Assembly: GCA_049511415.1 (NCBI GenBank)
Contig: JBEKYC010000020.1
Span: 32,881-96,880 of the forward strand
Reading direction: 5' to 3'
DNA from: Bog-159 sp049511415
Lineage (GTDB): Bacteria > Acidobacteriota > Terriglobia > Bryobacterales > Bryobacteraceae
DNA length: 64,000 nt
The notes under the pieces were generated by a model, which was not told the DNA's origin, made no database searches, and saw only the letters and a program-made list of their open reading frames with translations. This document shows positions 25,622 to 34,639 of this stretch, piece after piece (the first letter of the stretch is position 1; the number at the start of each line of letters is the position of its first letter). The position numbers and the translations under genes are program-made.

Positions 25622-27537
25622 TTGGGCACCTCCCGCTTGGCCGGCTCGGACGCTGAATCCGGTATCACCGAATCGCGGCTGACACGTCCGGCAACGGCCT
25701 CCTGCATGGAGATATGATTCACGTCCAGAGTCCGCCCCATGGCCATGTCGAAAGTAATTCTGGCGTGCGTGTAGTTGGCCATGGCCTGTACCTCGGCGTC
25801 CTCGTCATTGGCCAGATCTCTTTGCGTCTGGATCACGAGCGTGACGCTGGAGACGCCGTGCTGAAACCGGTTCTCTTCGTCCTTGAGACTTTGTTCCGCC
25901 AGCCTGCGGGTGTCGACGGCGGTTTCGTAGCGCGCGCGCGCCTGCTGCACGCCGATGATCGCGGTCTTCACGTCGACGGTCACCTGGTTCGCGGCGCGTT
26001 GCAGTTTGAGCTCGGCCTGCCGCAGTTGCAGTTGATCGGTTACATAGTCAGCTTGTGCCTGCCGGTTGCGGAATGGAATATTCAACGTGAATCCCGCCGA
26101 GTAATTCGGAAAGTCGCGGCGGAAAACCTGCGCCAGAGCATTACCCGTTCCGCCCACAAAGTACGGATCCGGAATGCCGCAACAATTGTTATAAAGCGGG
26201 TTCGCGGGACCGCTCAGGCCGTTATTCGTAAGTTCCATGAAAGCCTGCAAACTAGGCAGCAAGGCGTTGCGCGTGCCCCGGATGGCGATCTTCTGGCTAT
26301 CGATATTGATGCGGTCCTGCTCGATCTCCACCCGGTTCCCCATGGCCTCCGGAAGCAATTCCACGAGCGGTTTCAGGTCGTCGGATGCGGGCACTTCGAT
26401 GGCGTTCAGCGGCACGATATGCACCTCGTCCAGCCAGGTGCTGGCCATGGCATTGCGGCTCAACGCATTCTTCAGAACAATCTCCTGCTGCTGCACGTTC
26501 GTTTGGGAGAAGAGCAGATCCTGCTTGCTGACGGAAACCTGAGCCGCCGCGCGGGTCACCTCCACTGCCGGCAACGAGCCGATCTTGACCATCTTCTGAT
26601 CATCGTCATAGAGCTTCTGCGACGTCGCCAGCGCGCGTTCCTTGATTCGCACGGCGTCGACGAAACTGACCAGATCCCAATACAGATTGAGCGCCGCAGA
26701 AACCGTGGTGGCAACTTGCAGCTTCAGTTGCAGGTTGCCCACTTTCATATTGTTCTTGGCGATTCGAATATCCCGGTTATTGACGCCGATGCGGAATCCC
26801 TGCAGAAGCGGCTGATTGATTTGCAAATCGAGAAAGCCGGTAATGGAGGGGTTAAAGAGATTGGCCGGACTGTTCTGCAGACTGTGGGTATCGGAAAAGG
26901 TGAGCTGCGCGGATGTGCCGGTGATGAACTGCTGATAGTATTGAAAAACGGTCTGCCGGTAGTCGGTCGTCAAGGCCGCGGTTTCATCCAGCAACTGATT
27001 CGTCAGCGGCGTGGTATTGTGCCCCGCAAACTCGCCCACATAGAGTTGCGGGTCCAGATTGGGAGGCACCGGACCGATCTGAGTGACAATGCCGCCGCCC
27101 GAACTCAAACCGCCGCCGCCGGCCAGTCCATTGGCATTGACGCTGATTCCGGCGGTGCTAACGCTGGTCGGCCCGGCGGCAATCGGTGTATCCACGGAGC
27201 GCAGAAGACCGCCACCCTCGGTCCGGCGCAATACTTCACGCGCCAGGAGGGGGCTATAGCGTTGCACCGCGATATCGAGGTTGTTTTCCAAGACCAATGC
27301 AATCACGTCCTGCACCGACAAGTAGAGATTCCCGGCGCGAACCAGCGACTCCAAGCGCGGCGTGTTCGACAGCCGCGCCGGCGATACCACGCGCTTTTCC
27401 AGGTGAAACGGACGCAAAATCGGGCCGATTACCGGCGGCGGCTTGGGGGCCTCAATGGAGACTTCCGATGTCTGTGCGAGGGCGCTCGAACTCAAACAGG
27501 CCCACAGCAGGGCCGATGCATTCCTGAAGCGGTTCAT
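25618..27537 (-). CDS. TolC-family outer-membrane efflux protein (upstream copy)
   Basis: 639 aa. The signal peptide ends SSSALAQ (residues ~8-22). After a proline-rich linker comes LYLSVQDVIALVLENNLDIA, the hallmark start of this OEP subgroup, then RYSPLLAREVLRR and a Gly-rich insert. Two OEP repeats follow, with LNIPFRNRQAQADYVTDQLQ in the second. It is paralogous to the downstream gene (same domain order, same inserts) but well diverged, so the duplication is old. Two coupled OEP genes without a pump suggest either two channel variants serving a distant exporter or a mixed trimer. The gene is divergent from the Gfo/Idh/MocA gene across a ~160-base region. Confidence 0.9.
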   Translation of the reverse strand: MNRFRNASALLWACLSSSALAQTSEVSIEAPKPPPVIGPILRPFHLEKRVVSPARLSNTPRLESLVRAGNLYLSVQDVIALVLENNLDIAVQRYSPLLAREVLRRTEGGGLLRSVDTPIAAGPTSVSTAGISVNANGLAGGGGLSSGGGIVTQIGPVPPNLDPQLYVGEFAGHNTTPLTNQLLDETAALTTDYRQTVFQYYQQFITGTSAQLTFSDTHSLQNSPANLFNPSITGFLDLQINQPLLQGFRIGVNNRDIRIAKNNMKVGNLQLKLQVATTVSAALNLYWDLVSFVDAVRIKERALATSQKLYDDDQKMVKIGSLPAVEVTRAAAQVSVSKQDLLFSQTNVQQQEIVLKNALSRNAMASTWLDEVHIVPLNAIEVPASDDLKPLVELLPEAMGNRVEIEQDRINIDSQKIAIRGTRNALLPSLQAFMELTNNGLSGPANPLYNNCCGIPDPYFVGGTGNALAQVFRRDFPNYSAGFTLNIPFRNRQAQADYVTDQLQLRQAELKLQRAANQVTVDVKTAIIGVQQARARYETAVDTRRLAEQSLKDEENRFQHGVSSVTLVIQTQRDLANDEDAEVQAMANYTHARITFDMAMGRTLDVNHISMQEAVAGRVSRDSVIPDSASEPAKREVPK

Positions 27538-27700
27538 TGTGTAGGCAAGGCATGGGCAATTGCGCTTCCATTGATTATTGGAGAGGCCACACTATTTGCG
27601 CTGACGGCGGTGTCCGCTTGTGGGACCGGCTGTTCGCTTTCACGACGTTACCAACACCGCCTGCGCCACGCGATATTCTGAACAGCGGAGAGCATTCGAA

Positions 27701-29038
27701 ATGCGCACACCATTTTCCCGCCGCCAATTTCTACAAACCGGCGGCGCCAGCGGTGCCATCCTGCTGGCTCCCCAAGCCATCCGTGCGGCCCGCCCCGCCG
27801 CCAGCGACCACGTCCGTTTCGGCATGATCGGCATCGGCATGCAAGGCTCCGGTTTGCTCGGCGCCGCCGTTACCCTTCCCGGTGTCGAGTGTGTGGCGGC
27901 CGCGGATCTTTACGATGGGCGCCACACGCTGGCCCGGGAGATCACGGGGAACGCGAATCTGCCCACTACCCGCCGCTACCAGGAGCTGCTGGAACGCAAG
28001 GATATCGACTGCATCGTCGCCGCAGTGCCCGATCATTGGCATAAGCGAGTCGTAGTGGACGCCTGCAACGCGGGCAAGGATATCTATTGCGAGAAACCCA
28101 TGTCGCATGCCGCCGAGCAGGGTTTCGAAATGGTGGCGGCCGCCCAGACCAACCGCCGCATCGTGCAGATCGGGTCGCAGCGGGTCAGCTCCGTCCTCTG
28201 CGCCAAAGCGCGCCAACTCTATCATGAGGGCGCCATCGGCGTGGTGGAGATGGTGGAGCTGACCTTGGGACGCAATGATCCGACCGGCGCCTGGGAATAT
28301 CCGCCGCCGCTGGATCTTTCGCCCGCCAATCTGGATTGGGACACCTGGCTGAACGACGCGCCCAAGATCGCCTTCGATAAATTTCGCTTCGCCCGCTGGC
28401 GCTGCTGGAAGGAGTATGGCACAGGCGTAGGCGGCGACCTGATGGTCCACCTGATCAGCGGCATGCTGTTCACGCTCGGCTGGAACGAAGCGCCGCGCTC
28501 GGCGCAGGCCTTGGGCGGGGTCTTCCGCTGGAAAGACGGCCGCAACATGCCGGACCTGCACGCCGTGCTGTTCGACTACCATGGCACCCCAGTCTATGTG
28601 CGGCTGGGCTTGGGCACGGAGACACCCGAACTGGCGCGCTTCATGGGTCCCAAGGGCATCCTGGACGCCAACGGCGGAGAATTACGGCACTCGCCGCAGC
28701 GCGGGGTGGATACCTCGCCGAGTTATTACTCGAGCGGCTTCCCTTCTAAGATGCGCGCGGAATACGTGCAACAGTGGGAGGCTGAGCATCAGATAACACC
28801 CGGCCATGAGCCGTTAATGGATGAGACGGTCTACCGCGGAAACGATTGGGACGACGTGCGGCCGCACCTGTGGAATTTCTTTCAAGCGGTGAAGAGCCGC
28901 AAACCAGTGGCCGAGGACGCCGTGTTCGGCAATCACGCAGCCATAGCCTGCCACATGGCCAATGAATCTCACTTCCGAAACAAGCCGGTCTATTGGGACG
29001 AAACCGCGCACCGCATTATGGACCAGCCGCGCGGCTAA
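27701..29038 (+). CDS. Tat-exported Gfo/Idh/MocA family oxidoreductase
   Basis: 445 aa from ATG 27701, with GGAGAG nine bases upstream; this start puts a Tat signal (SRRQFLQTGGASGAILLAPQ) at the very N-terminus. The NAD(P)-binding fold has VRFGMIGIGMQGSGLLGAA and, later, the family EKP motif (YCEKPMSHA). The C-terminal half is the alpha/beta dimerisation domain, with GTGVGGDLMVHLISG and a late HLWNFFQAVKSRKPVAED. Exported members are abundant in Acidobacteriota and Planctomycetes and act on sugars or inositols using a tightly bound cofactor; the substrate here is unknown. It runs convergent to the DUF4097 lipoprotein gene. Confidence 0.93.
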   Translation: MRTPFSRRQFLQTGGASGAILLAPQAIRAARPAASDHVRFGMIGIGMQGSGLLGAAVTLPGVECVAAADLYDGRHTLAREITGNANLPTTRRYQELLERKDIDCIVAAVPDHWHKRVVVDACNAGKDIYCEKPMSHAAEQGFEMVAAAQTNRRIVQIGSQRVSSVLCAKARQLYHEGAIGVVEMVELTLGRNDPTGAWEYPPPLDLSPANLDWDTWLNDAPKIAFDKFRFARWRCWKEYGTGVGGDLMVHLISGMLFTLGWNEAPRSAQALGGVFRWKDGRNMPDLHAVLFDYHGTPVYVRLGLGTETPELARFMGPKGILDANGGELRHSPQRGVDTSPSYYSSGFPSKMRAEYVQQWEAEHQITPGHEPLMDETVYRGNDWDDVRPHLWNFFQAVKSRKPVAEDAVFGNHAAIACHMANESHFRNKPVYWDETAHRIMDQPRG

Positions 29039-29045
29039 AGCCGCA

Positions 29046-29984
29046 TTAAAGTTTCATCAGCCGGATGCTGCCGTTCGACGTGCTTAATTCGATCGCTGGG
29101 CCGCCCGAACCGATTTTGCCCTCCAAGCGATGCTTGTCGAACGTGCCTTGGGCACTGACGTCAAACTCGGTTGAGATCGACGAGTTGCTGGCATGCGCAT
29201 TTACGTTCGCTGCCACGTGCTCGGGCAGGTGGAGGGTGATGCCGCCATTCGAAGTGGAAGCGTGAATCTCGTTCTGGTCGTAAGACTCCATGGTCAATTC
29301 GATCGGGCCGTTGGAGGTTTCCAGTTTGATCGGCCGGCCGCCTTCGGGCTTCGCCAGCCGCACTTGGATGCCGCCGTTGGAAGTGTCGGCCTCAATCGAA
29401 CCATGTACATCCTCGGCACGCACGCGTCCATTGGTGGTATGCAATGCCGCGCTGCCATCCAGGTTTTGCACTTCGATCCCGCCATTGGAAGTCTGTACGT
29501 CGAGGCTCCCGCGCAGGTTTTCCGCGCGGACGCCGCCGTTGGAAGTTTTCAGCCGAGCCTGCCCTTCCACATCCACCGCATGAATGGACCCATTGGAGCT
29601 GACGATGCGCTCCAACTCGGTCCGCCGCGGGACCTTGATAATATACTTGGCGCCCATGTTGCCGCGCCGTTCCGACGGTCTCACCGTTCGAATGCTGACG
29701 GCATTCGTCGAATGGTCGATTTCGATCTTCAGCGCGTCCCGCAATTCCGGCGTGCGCGCGTACTTGGTGCCGCTGATATCCACCGTGTCTTGATCCCATC
29801 CCGAAATCTCCACGGAACCATTCGAATTGTCGACCGCTAAACGCCCGCCGGGTTGTAACGGATAGCTGTAATGAAAGTCCTGGGTGTAGCGTTCCGAGCC
29901 GCCGATGTCCAGATCCTCGATATCGCATCCCACGCACGCGAGCAGGCCGGCGGCTACCGGCAGAATCAGCATGTGGCTTCGCAT
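29046..29984 (-). CDS. DUF4097 beta-helix lipoprotein
   Basis: 312 aa from ATG 29984, with GAGGTG six bases upstream; the longer open frame would bury the signal. The lipobox region reads LPVAAGLLACVGC, so lipidation on one of two nearby cysteines is likely. The rest is a repetitive right-handed beta-helix of ~20-residue rungs, each ending in SNG or TNG (DNSNGSVEI, SSNGSIHAV, TSNGGVRAE, TSNGGIEVQ, TTNGRVRAE, TSNGGIQVR and so on). This is the DUF4097 pattern. Such proteins are periplasmic or surface-attached; some are tied to envelope-stress or RsgI-like signalling, but the role is unknown. An amidohydrolase-like lipoprotein gene lies 58 bases upstream on the same strand. Confidence 0.88.
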   Translation of the reverse strand: MRSHMLILPVAAGLLACVGCDIEDLDIGGSERYTQDFHYSYPLQPGGRLAVDNSNGSVEISGWDQDTVDISGTKYARTPELRDALKIEIDHSTNAVSIRTVRPSERRGNMGAKYIIKVPRRTELERIVSSNGSIHAVDVEGQARLKTSNGGVRAENLRGSLDVQTSNGGIEVQNLDGSAALHTTNGRVRAEDVHGSIEADTSNGGIQVRLAKPEGGRPIKLETSNGPIELTMESYDQNEIHASTSNGGITLHLPEHVAANVNAHASNSSISTEFDVSAQGTFDKHRLEGKIGSGGPAIELSTSNGSIRLMKL

Positions 29985-30042
29985 AGAGCACCTCACAGGG
30001 CTAGATACGAGCATAGCGATGGGATTGTTCCCATGAACCAGA

Positions 30043-30861
30043 CTAGCGCCGCAGCCATTGCCCCTGGGCCATGGCCCTCTCCACATGGCGAAAGTTCCCG
30101 ATATCCTCGGCCGGATTGGCGAACAGCAGCAGCAAATCCGCCTGCTTGCCAGGCTCTATGGTCCCCGCCTGATCCAGAGTGTGCAGAGCTATAGCGCCGT
30201 TACGTGTGGCTGCCACCAGCACATCCATGGGCGAGATCCCGGCCGCCACCAGCATCTCCATTTCGCGGTAGATATCGCCGGACGCGCCCACCGCGATGAG
30301 AACACCGTTATCTGCCAGTCGTTTGGTATTGCGTTTCGCCATTGCCAGGCGGGCGGCGTCCTGTTCATCGGAAAGCATTGGGATAAAGACGATTCGTAAA
30401 TCGCGCAGGCGCACAATGAACCCGGAATCGATCGCGTCGGTGTCGCGGATCATGTGCAGGCAAGCCGTGGCGCCGGCATCCACCGCCGCGCGAACGTCTC
30501 GCAAAGAGGCAACCTTGGGAATCGCCAAATTCACCTTCAGGGCTTCTTGGGCCACATTAATTGGCGCCGGCGCCAGAAACTTGCCACGGCCATCGATCTT
30601 CTCCGCCTCCGGTGGAACCGGCAAACTGTCGCGCGGACCCGCTGCCCGGATGCGTCCGCTCTCCAGCGTCACCACGGAATCGGAGATCGGCGGACCGCCG
30701 GTGCCATCTATCAGGATCGCGCCTATAATCGACACAACAGCCGGTTGGTCCGGCGGCTTGCAACCGGTTATCAACAGGCTGAGCGGGATCAGAGCGCAGG
30801 CGCAAAACACAAGGCGGCGAGGCGTCAAGGCACCATCATAGCAACCAGATCGTTCGTGCAT
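30043..30861 (-). CDS. Amidohydrolase-like lipoprotein lacking the N-terminal metal-binding half
   Basis: 272 aa from ATG 30861 (the frame is open to 30954). A lipobox ends FCACALIPLSLLITGC. The small beta domain typical of amidohydrolases follows (IDGTGGPPISDSVVTLESGR). The expected HxH metal-binding strand after the urease-like G-K-F-L-x-P-G motif is absent: the sequence reads GKFLAPAPINVAQEAL and goes straight to a late barrel segment. Late landmarks remain, including VGASGDIYREMEMLVAAGIS, MDVLVAATRNGAIAL and GTIEPGKQADLLLL. Without the HxH and the middle of the barrel, ordinary hydrolase activity is unlikely. It may be a shortened binding protein or an in-frame deletion product. The start is uncertain. 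Confidence 0.68.
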   Translation of the reverse strand: MHERSGCYDGALTPRRLVFCACALIPLSLLITGCKPPDQPAVVSIIGAILIDGTGGPPISDSVVTLESGRIRAAGPRDSLPVPPEAEKIDGRGKFLAPAPINVAQEALKVNLAIPKVASLRDVRAAVDAGATACLHMIRDTDAIDSGFIVRLRDLRIVFIPMLSDEQDAARLAMAKRNTKRLADNGVLIAVGASGDIYREMEMLVAAGISPMDVLVAATRNGAIALHTLDQAGTIEPGKQADLLLLFANPAEDIGNFRHVERAMAQGQWLRR

Positions 30862-31131
30862 TCGGACAGGGATTGCGGCTTCGCCTCTGAGCTTTCGATT
30901 ACAGGCGCCATGGGTTCGCGTTCGCGGCAAAGTTGGCATACCAAAGAACTGCATGAATATAGGTGGCGATGATCGTCCAATGTCTCAAGTTGATGGTCCG
31001 GTCGAGGATGCGGGCAATCTCGTCAGGACTCAGCCGGACACGCGGTTTGGGAATGGATGGTCTCCTGGTCGAACCAGGACTTCTTCAGAACTCGGGCTTA
31101 CGGGCTGCCGACAGGTGTACACTAATCGCTG

Positions 31132-32538
31132 GTGCGTTGGCTCGCCTGTCTGCTGATTCAACTCGTTCTCGTAGCGGCCGATTGGACGCAATTTCGCGGA
31201 CCGAACGGCTCTGGCGTCTCTCCCTCCAAGGGCCTTCCAGAGCACTTCGGCCCGCAAAAGAACGTCGTCTGGAGGACGGCGTTGCCACGCGGACACTCCT
31301 CGCCGGTCTTCACCGTGGACCACATCTTTGTCACCGCATTCGAAGGCAACAAGCTGCTCACGATCTGCCTCGACCGTGACACAGGTAAAATGCTATGGCG
31401 GCGGGAGGCGCCGCGCGAACGCGTAGAGAGTTTCCAGCCGACAAACGGACCCGCCTCTCCATCTCCCGTCACAGATGGAGCTAATGTTTACGTGTTCTTT
31501 GGTGACTTCGGCTTATTGTCCTACGGACCGGATGGCAACGAGCGTTGGCGTTTGCCGCTAGGTCCTTTCAACAATCCAAACGGCCACGGCTCCTCGCCAA
31601 TTCTCGCGGATGGAAAGCTGGCGCTCATCTGCGATCAGGACACCGGGTCGTACTTGATTGCGGTCGATCCCACCGCTGGGCGGGTGCTCTGGAAGACGAT
31701 GCGGCCGGAATATACGCGCGGTTACGCCACCCCTGCGGTCTACCGCCCCAAAAAAGGCCCGGCGGAGTTGATCGTCCCCGGGTCCTTCGAGGTGGCCTCC
31801 TACGCCCTGGAGACGGGAGAGAAACTGTGGTGGGTGCGCGGCATGGCGTGGCAACTCAAGTCCGTTCCTCTCATCGACCGCGACCGCATTTTTGTAAACG
31901 GTTGGGAAACCGATGGCGATCGGCCGCAACGCCGCGAAGTCCCTGAATTTCCTCAGATTCTCGCAAGATATGACAAGAACCACGACGGAAAGCTGTCGCG
32001 CGACGAGATGGCCGCGAGCAATACCGCGGAATGGTTTGCCGATAACGATTTGAACCGCGACGGTTTCATCGACGCAGCCGAGTGGCAGCTATACCGGGCA
32101 CGGACTGCCTCGGAGAACTGTCTGGCCGCAATTCGCGCCGGCGGCCACGGGGATGTTACAGGGAGCCACGTGCTCTGGAGATATCGCAAGGCTTTGCCGA
32201 ATACATCGTCGCCGCTGTTATATCAAGGCGTGATCTATCTAGTGCGCGATGGAGTCTTTACGAGCTTGAACCCGCAGAATGGTGAAGTGTACAAGCAGGC
32301 GCGTCTCGTAGGCGCACTCGGGCGTTATTGGTCTTCGCCGGTCGCCGCCGATGGCAAGATCTTTCTGGCAAGCGAAGACGGGAAAGTCGTTGTCCTGCGT
32401 GCCGCCCCGGAATGGGAGATCCTCGCCGTCAACAGCCTCGACGAGGACACCTTTGCCACGCCGGCGATTCTCGATGGACGGATCTACGTCCGCACCAGCG
32501 ACACACTCTACTGTTTCGCAAAGCGACGCGGTATTTGA
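31132..32538 (+). CDS. Exported PQQ-like beta-propeller protein with EF-hand pair
   Basis: 468 aa from GTG 31132. A short signal peptide (RWLACLLIQLVLVAA) is followed by DWTQFRGPNGSGVS, the usual first strand of PQQ-like quinoprotein-fold proteins in Acidobacteriota and Planctomycetes. Propeller blades carry TGKMLWRREA, VDPTAGRVLWKTM and YALETGEKLWWVRG. Between blades, near residues 280-320, there are two Ca2+-binding EF-hand-like loops (DKNHDGKLSRDE and DLNRDGFIDAAE). Enzyme activity is not evident; most relatives are uncharacterised periplasmic binding or scaffold proteins. A second PQQ-like gene follows on the same strand ~160 bases downstream. Confidence 0.9.
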   Translation: MRWLACLLIQLVLVAADWTQFRGPNGSGVSPSKGLPEHFGPQKNVVWRTALPRGHSSPVFTVDHIFVTAFEGNKLLTICLDRDTGKMLWRREAPRERVESFQPTNGPASPSPVTDGANVYVFFGDFGLLSYGPDGNERWRLPLGPFNNPNGHGSSPILADGKLALICDQDTGSYLIAVDPTAGRVLWKTMRPEYTRGYATPAVYRPKKGPAELIVPGSFEVASYALETGEKLWWVRGMAWQLKSVPLIDRDRIFVNGWETDGDRPQRREVPEFPQILARYDKNHDGKLSRDEMAASNTAEWFADNDLNRDGFIDAAEWQLYRARTASENCLAAIRAGGHGDVTGSHVLWRYRKALPNTSSPLLYQGVIYLVRDGVFTSLNPQNGEVYKQARLVGALGRYWSSPVAADGKIFLASEDGKVVVLRAAPEWEILAVNSLDEDTFATPAILDGRIYVRTSDTLYCFAKRRGI

Positions 32539-32700
32539 GTTCTTGGCGCCTGGCAGGCCAATGCGCGATCTACGATTCCTCTTCGCGAAGTCCACAAACT
32601 CGAGGGGGACCGCTAACGATAACCGTGGATATCCAGGCCCAGCGCCCGCTAGACCCGAACATGAACAGCCTTAGATCTGTCGAGGTTGGCTGCATCATGA

Positions 32701-34077
32701 TTGAGCACACGCGGAGACCATTGGGTAAGGGTTCAAGCAGAGGTCGGTCACTTGTGCAATGATTCGTTTATCGTGTTCCAACATGACTTCACTGTGATTG
32801 CTCCTCGCGTTGTCGAAACGACAGTCGGAGGAAAGTTCCGTCCTGTTGGGCTAGGCGCGCATCGCATTACGGCGATCTTGATACTTCTCCGACTGACCTG
32901 CCCGCCCGCTCACGGTCAGGATTGGCCCCAATTCCTGGGACCGGGACGCAACGGCGTCTATGCCGGCCAGTTGCCGGCAGCGTGGCCGAAACCGGGGATT
33001 GAAGTGCTGTGGAAGGTAGACGTGGGCCAGGGTTTTAGCGCACCCGTCGTGGCGCGCGGGCGGGTCATTCTGTTCCATCGACGCGAGAAGCAGGCGATCG
33101 TGGAGTCGCTGGAGGAGGACACCGGAAAACGCGTCTGGTCGGCGGCGTACCCGACCGACTATCGCGATGATTTTGGCTTCGACGAGGGACCGCGCGCCGC
33201 GCCGGCCGTCGCAGGCGAAAGAATTTACACGTTCGGAGCGGAGGGCGTTTTGCAAGCTCTCGATTTCTCCACCGGCAAGCGCCTCTGGAGCGTGGATACG
33301 CGGCAGAAGTTCGATACGCCGAAAGGCTTCTTCGGAGCCGCCTGTTCGCCGCTGGTGGATGAAGGCCGTGTGCTCATGAATATCGGCGGCCCAAATGGCG
33401 CAGGTATTGGGGCGTTCGATGCGGCCACCGGCAAGGTACTCTGGACGGCCACCAACGACGAGGCCGGTTACTCCGCACCCGTGGTAGCCACCATCGACGG
33501 AGCGCGCCACGCGTTGTTTTGGACACGGGCCGGTCTGGTGGACGTCGATCCTGCAATCGGGAAAGTCCGGTTCCAGTTCCCCCGGCGCTCGCGCAGCCAC
33601 GCTTCGGTTAACGCGGCGGCGCCTCTTGTGGTCGGCAACTTGGTGTTTCTTTCCGCCAGTTATGGTACCGGCGCAACATTGTTACAAATCGATGGCGGCT
33701 CGGTGAAGCAGCTTTGGGATTCCGATGATGCGCTCTCGAACCATTATGCAAGCAGCGTGTACCGCGATGGCTACGTCTACGGGTATCACGGCCGCCAGGA
33801 ATTCGGCCAGAGCTTGCGGGCGATCGAGCTGAAAACCGGGAAGGTGCAGTGGAACTTCGACCACTTCGGTGCTGGCACGGTCAGTCTGGCCGGTGACAAG
33901 CTTTTGTTAATGCGAGAAGACGGCGAACTGATCGTGGCGCTTGCGACTCCCAAGGAGTTCCGGCCGATTTCACGCGCCCAACTGTTGCCCGCTACGGTGC
34001 GGTCCTATCCAGCCCTAGCCAATGGAAAACTCTACGTGCGGAATGAGCGGACGCTGGCGTGTTTCGATCTGAGGTAG
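32701..34077 (+). CDS. Exported PQQ-like beta-propeller protein
   Basis: Open from TTG 32701 (458 aa), but the true start is probably further in. The signal peptide appears to be ITAILILLRLTCPPAHGQ at about residues 56-73, so a start such as GTG 32794 is likely. The mature part begins DWPQFLGPGRNGVYAG and has blades with ESLEEDTGKRVWSAAYP, DFSTGKRLWSVDTRQKF, FDAATGKVLWTATNDEAGYS and ELKTGKVQWNFDHFG. It has the PQQ-like fold with no dehydrogenase active-site cysteines seen. It is paralogous in fold, not closely in sequence, to the preceding gene and lacks the EF-hand insert. Function unknown. Confidence 0.85.
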   Translation: MSTRGDHWVRVQAEVGHLCNDSFIVFQHDFTVIAPRVVETTVGGKFRPVGLGAHRITAILILLRLTCPPAHGQDWPQFLGPGRNGVYAGQLPAAWPKPGIEVLWKVDVGQGFSAPVVARGRVILFHRREKQAIVESLEEDTGKRVWSAAYPTDYRDDFGFDEGPRAAPAVAGERIYTFGAEGVLQALDFSTGKRLWSVDTRQKFDTPKGFFGAACSPLVDEGRVLMNIGGPNGAGIGAFDAATGKVLWTATNDEAGYSAPVVATIDGARHALFWTRAGLVDVDPAIGKVRFQFPRRSRSHASVNAAAPLVVGNLVFLSASYGTGATLLQIDGGSVKQLWDSDDALSNHYASSVYRDGYVYGYHGRQEFGQSLRAIELKTGKVQWNFDHFGAGTVSLAGDKLLLMREDGELIVALATPKEFRPISRAQLLPATVRSYPALANGKLYVRNERTLACFDLR

Positions 34078-34639
34078 TGGCCGACGGCCGCCGACTGCTA
34101 GTCTGATCAGCCTGTTGCCGCTGGCTGAAGCGACGACAACGTGCGGACCCTGCAATCCTGCTTCGTTGAGTCAAAAGATTGTTGTAGGCCGGCGTAGGTG
34201 AGGTAAGCTCATAGCCGGTTCGAGCGCCTGCCGATATGCAACCGGCCTGGATTAGTTTTTTAGGCGGCGTGGTAGGTACATGGCCGGCTGCCGTCGGCTT
34301 CGGGCGATGCCGGCCGGATTGCCAGACTGCCCGGCTTGCCAGCGGTGTTGATTTCCCGGCGTGAATCTGGTTGCCGTATCCCCGGATTACCCGTCTTTGA
34401 ATTTAGTGTCTTTGGTCATTTGATCGGCACGAGAGCCATGACGGCATATGCGGTTGCCGCGTTCGAAATCCACTGATTGTGATCGAACGGGAATCCATCT
34501 GCCAAGCCACTTGGCCGGCGAGAGCCTGCGTGAAGACAAGGCCTACTCCGACGCTGCTCCGTAGTGCTGACAATAAGCAACGTCATCGTATACCGGTAGC
34601 TGCGATCGTGTGCGGGCGGCCGGTCGCGCGGCGGGTCGT
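34078..34639. other. Intergenic stretch, no gene recognised
   Basis: About 560 bases between convergent genes. Apart from the hairpin listed separately I see only repeated GCCGG-rich words and no coding signal. Short open frames at its right end are shadows of the GGDEF gene. Confidence 0.5.
34214..34261 (+). terminator. Possible terminator downstream of the PQQ-like gene
   Basis: A 7-bp stem (GCCGGTT, 34214-34220, with AACCGGC, 34240-34246) and a 19-base loop are followed after nine bases by six Ts (34256-34261). The gap before the T-run and the long loop make this weak, and it lies ~140 bases after the stop codon. Confidence 0.35.

Noticed and set aside
25714..27681. 655-codon plus-strand open frame opposite the upstream TolC gene
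   Set aside because: Antisense shadow of a well-supported OEP gene; its product is full of His/Arg/Gln with no domain pattern.
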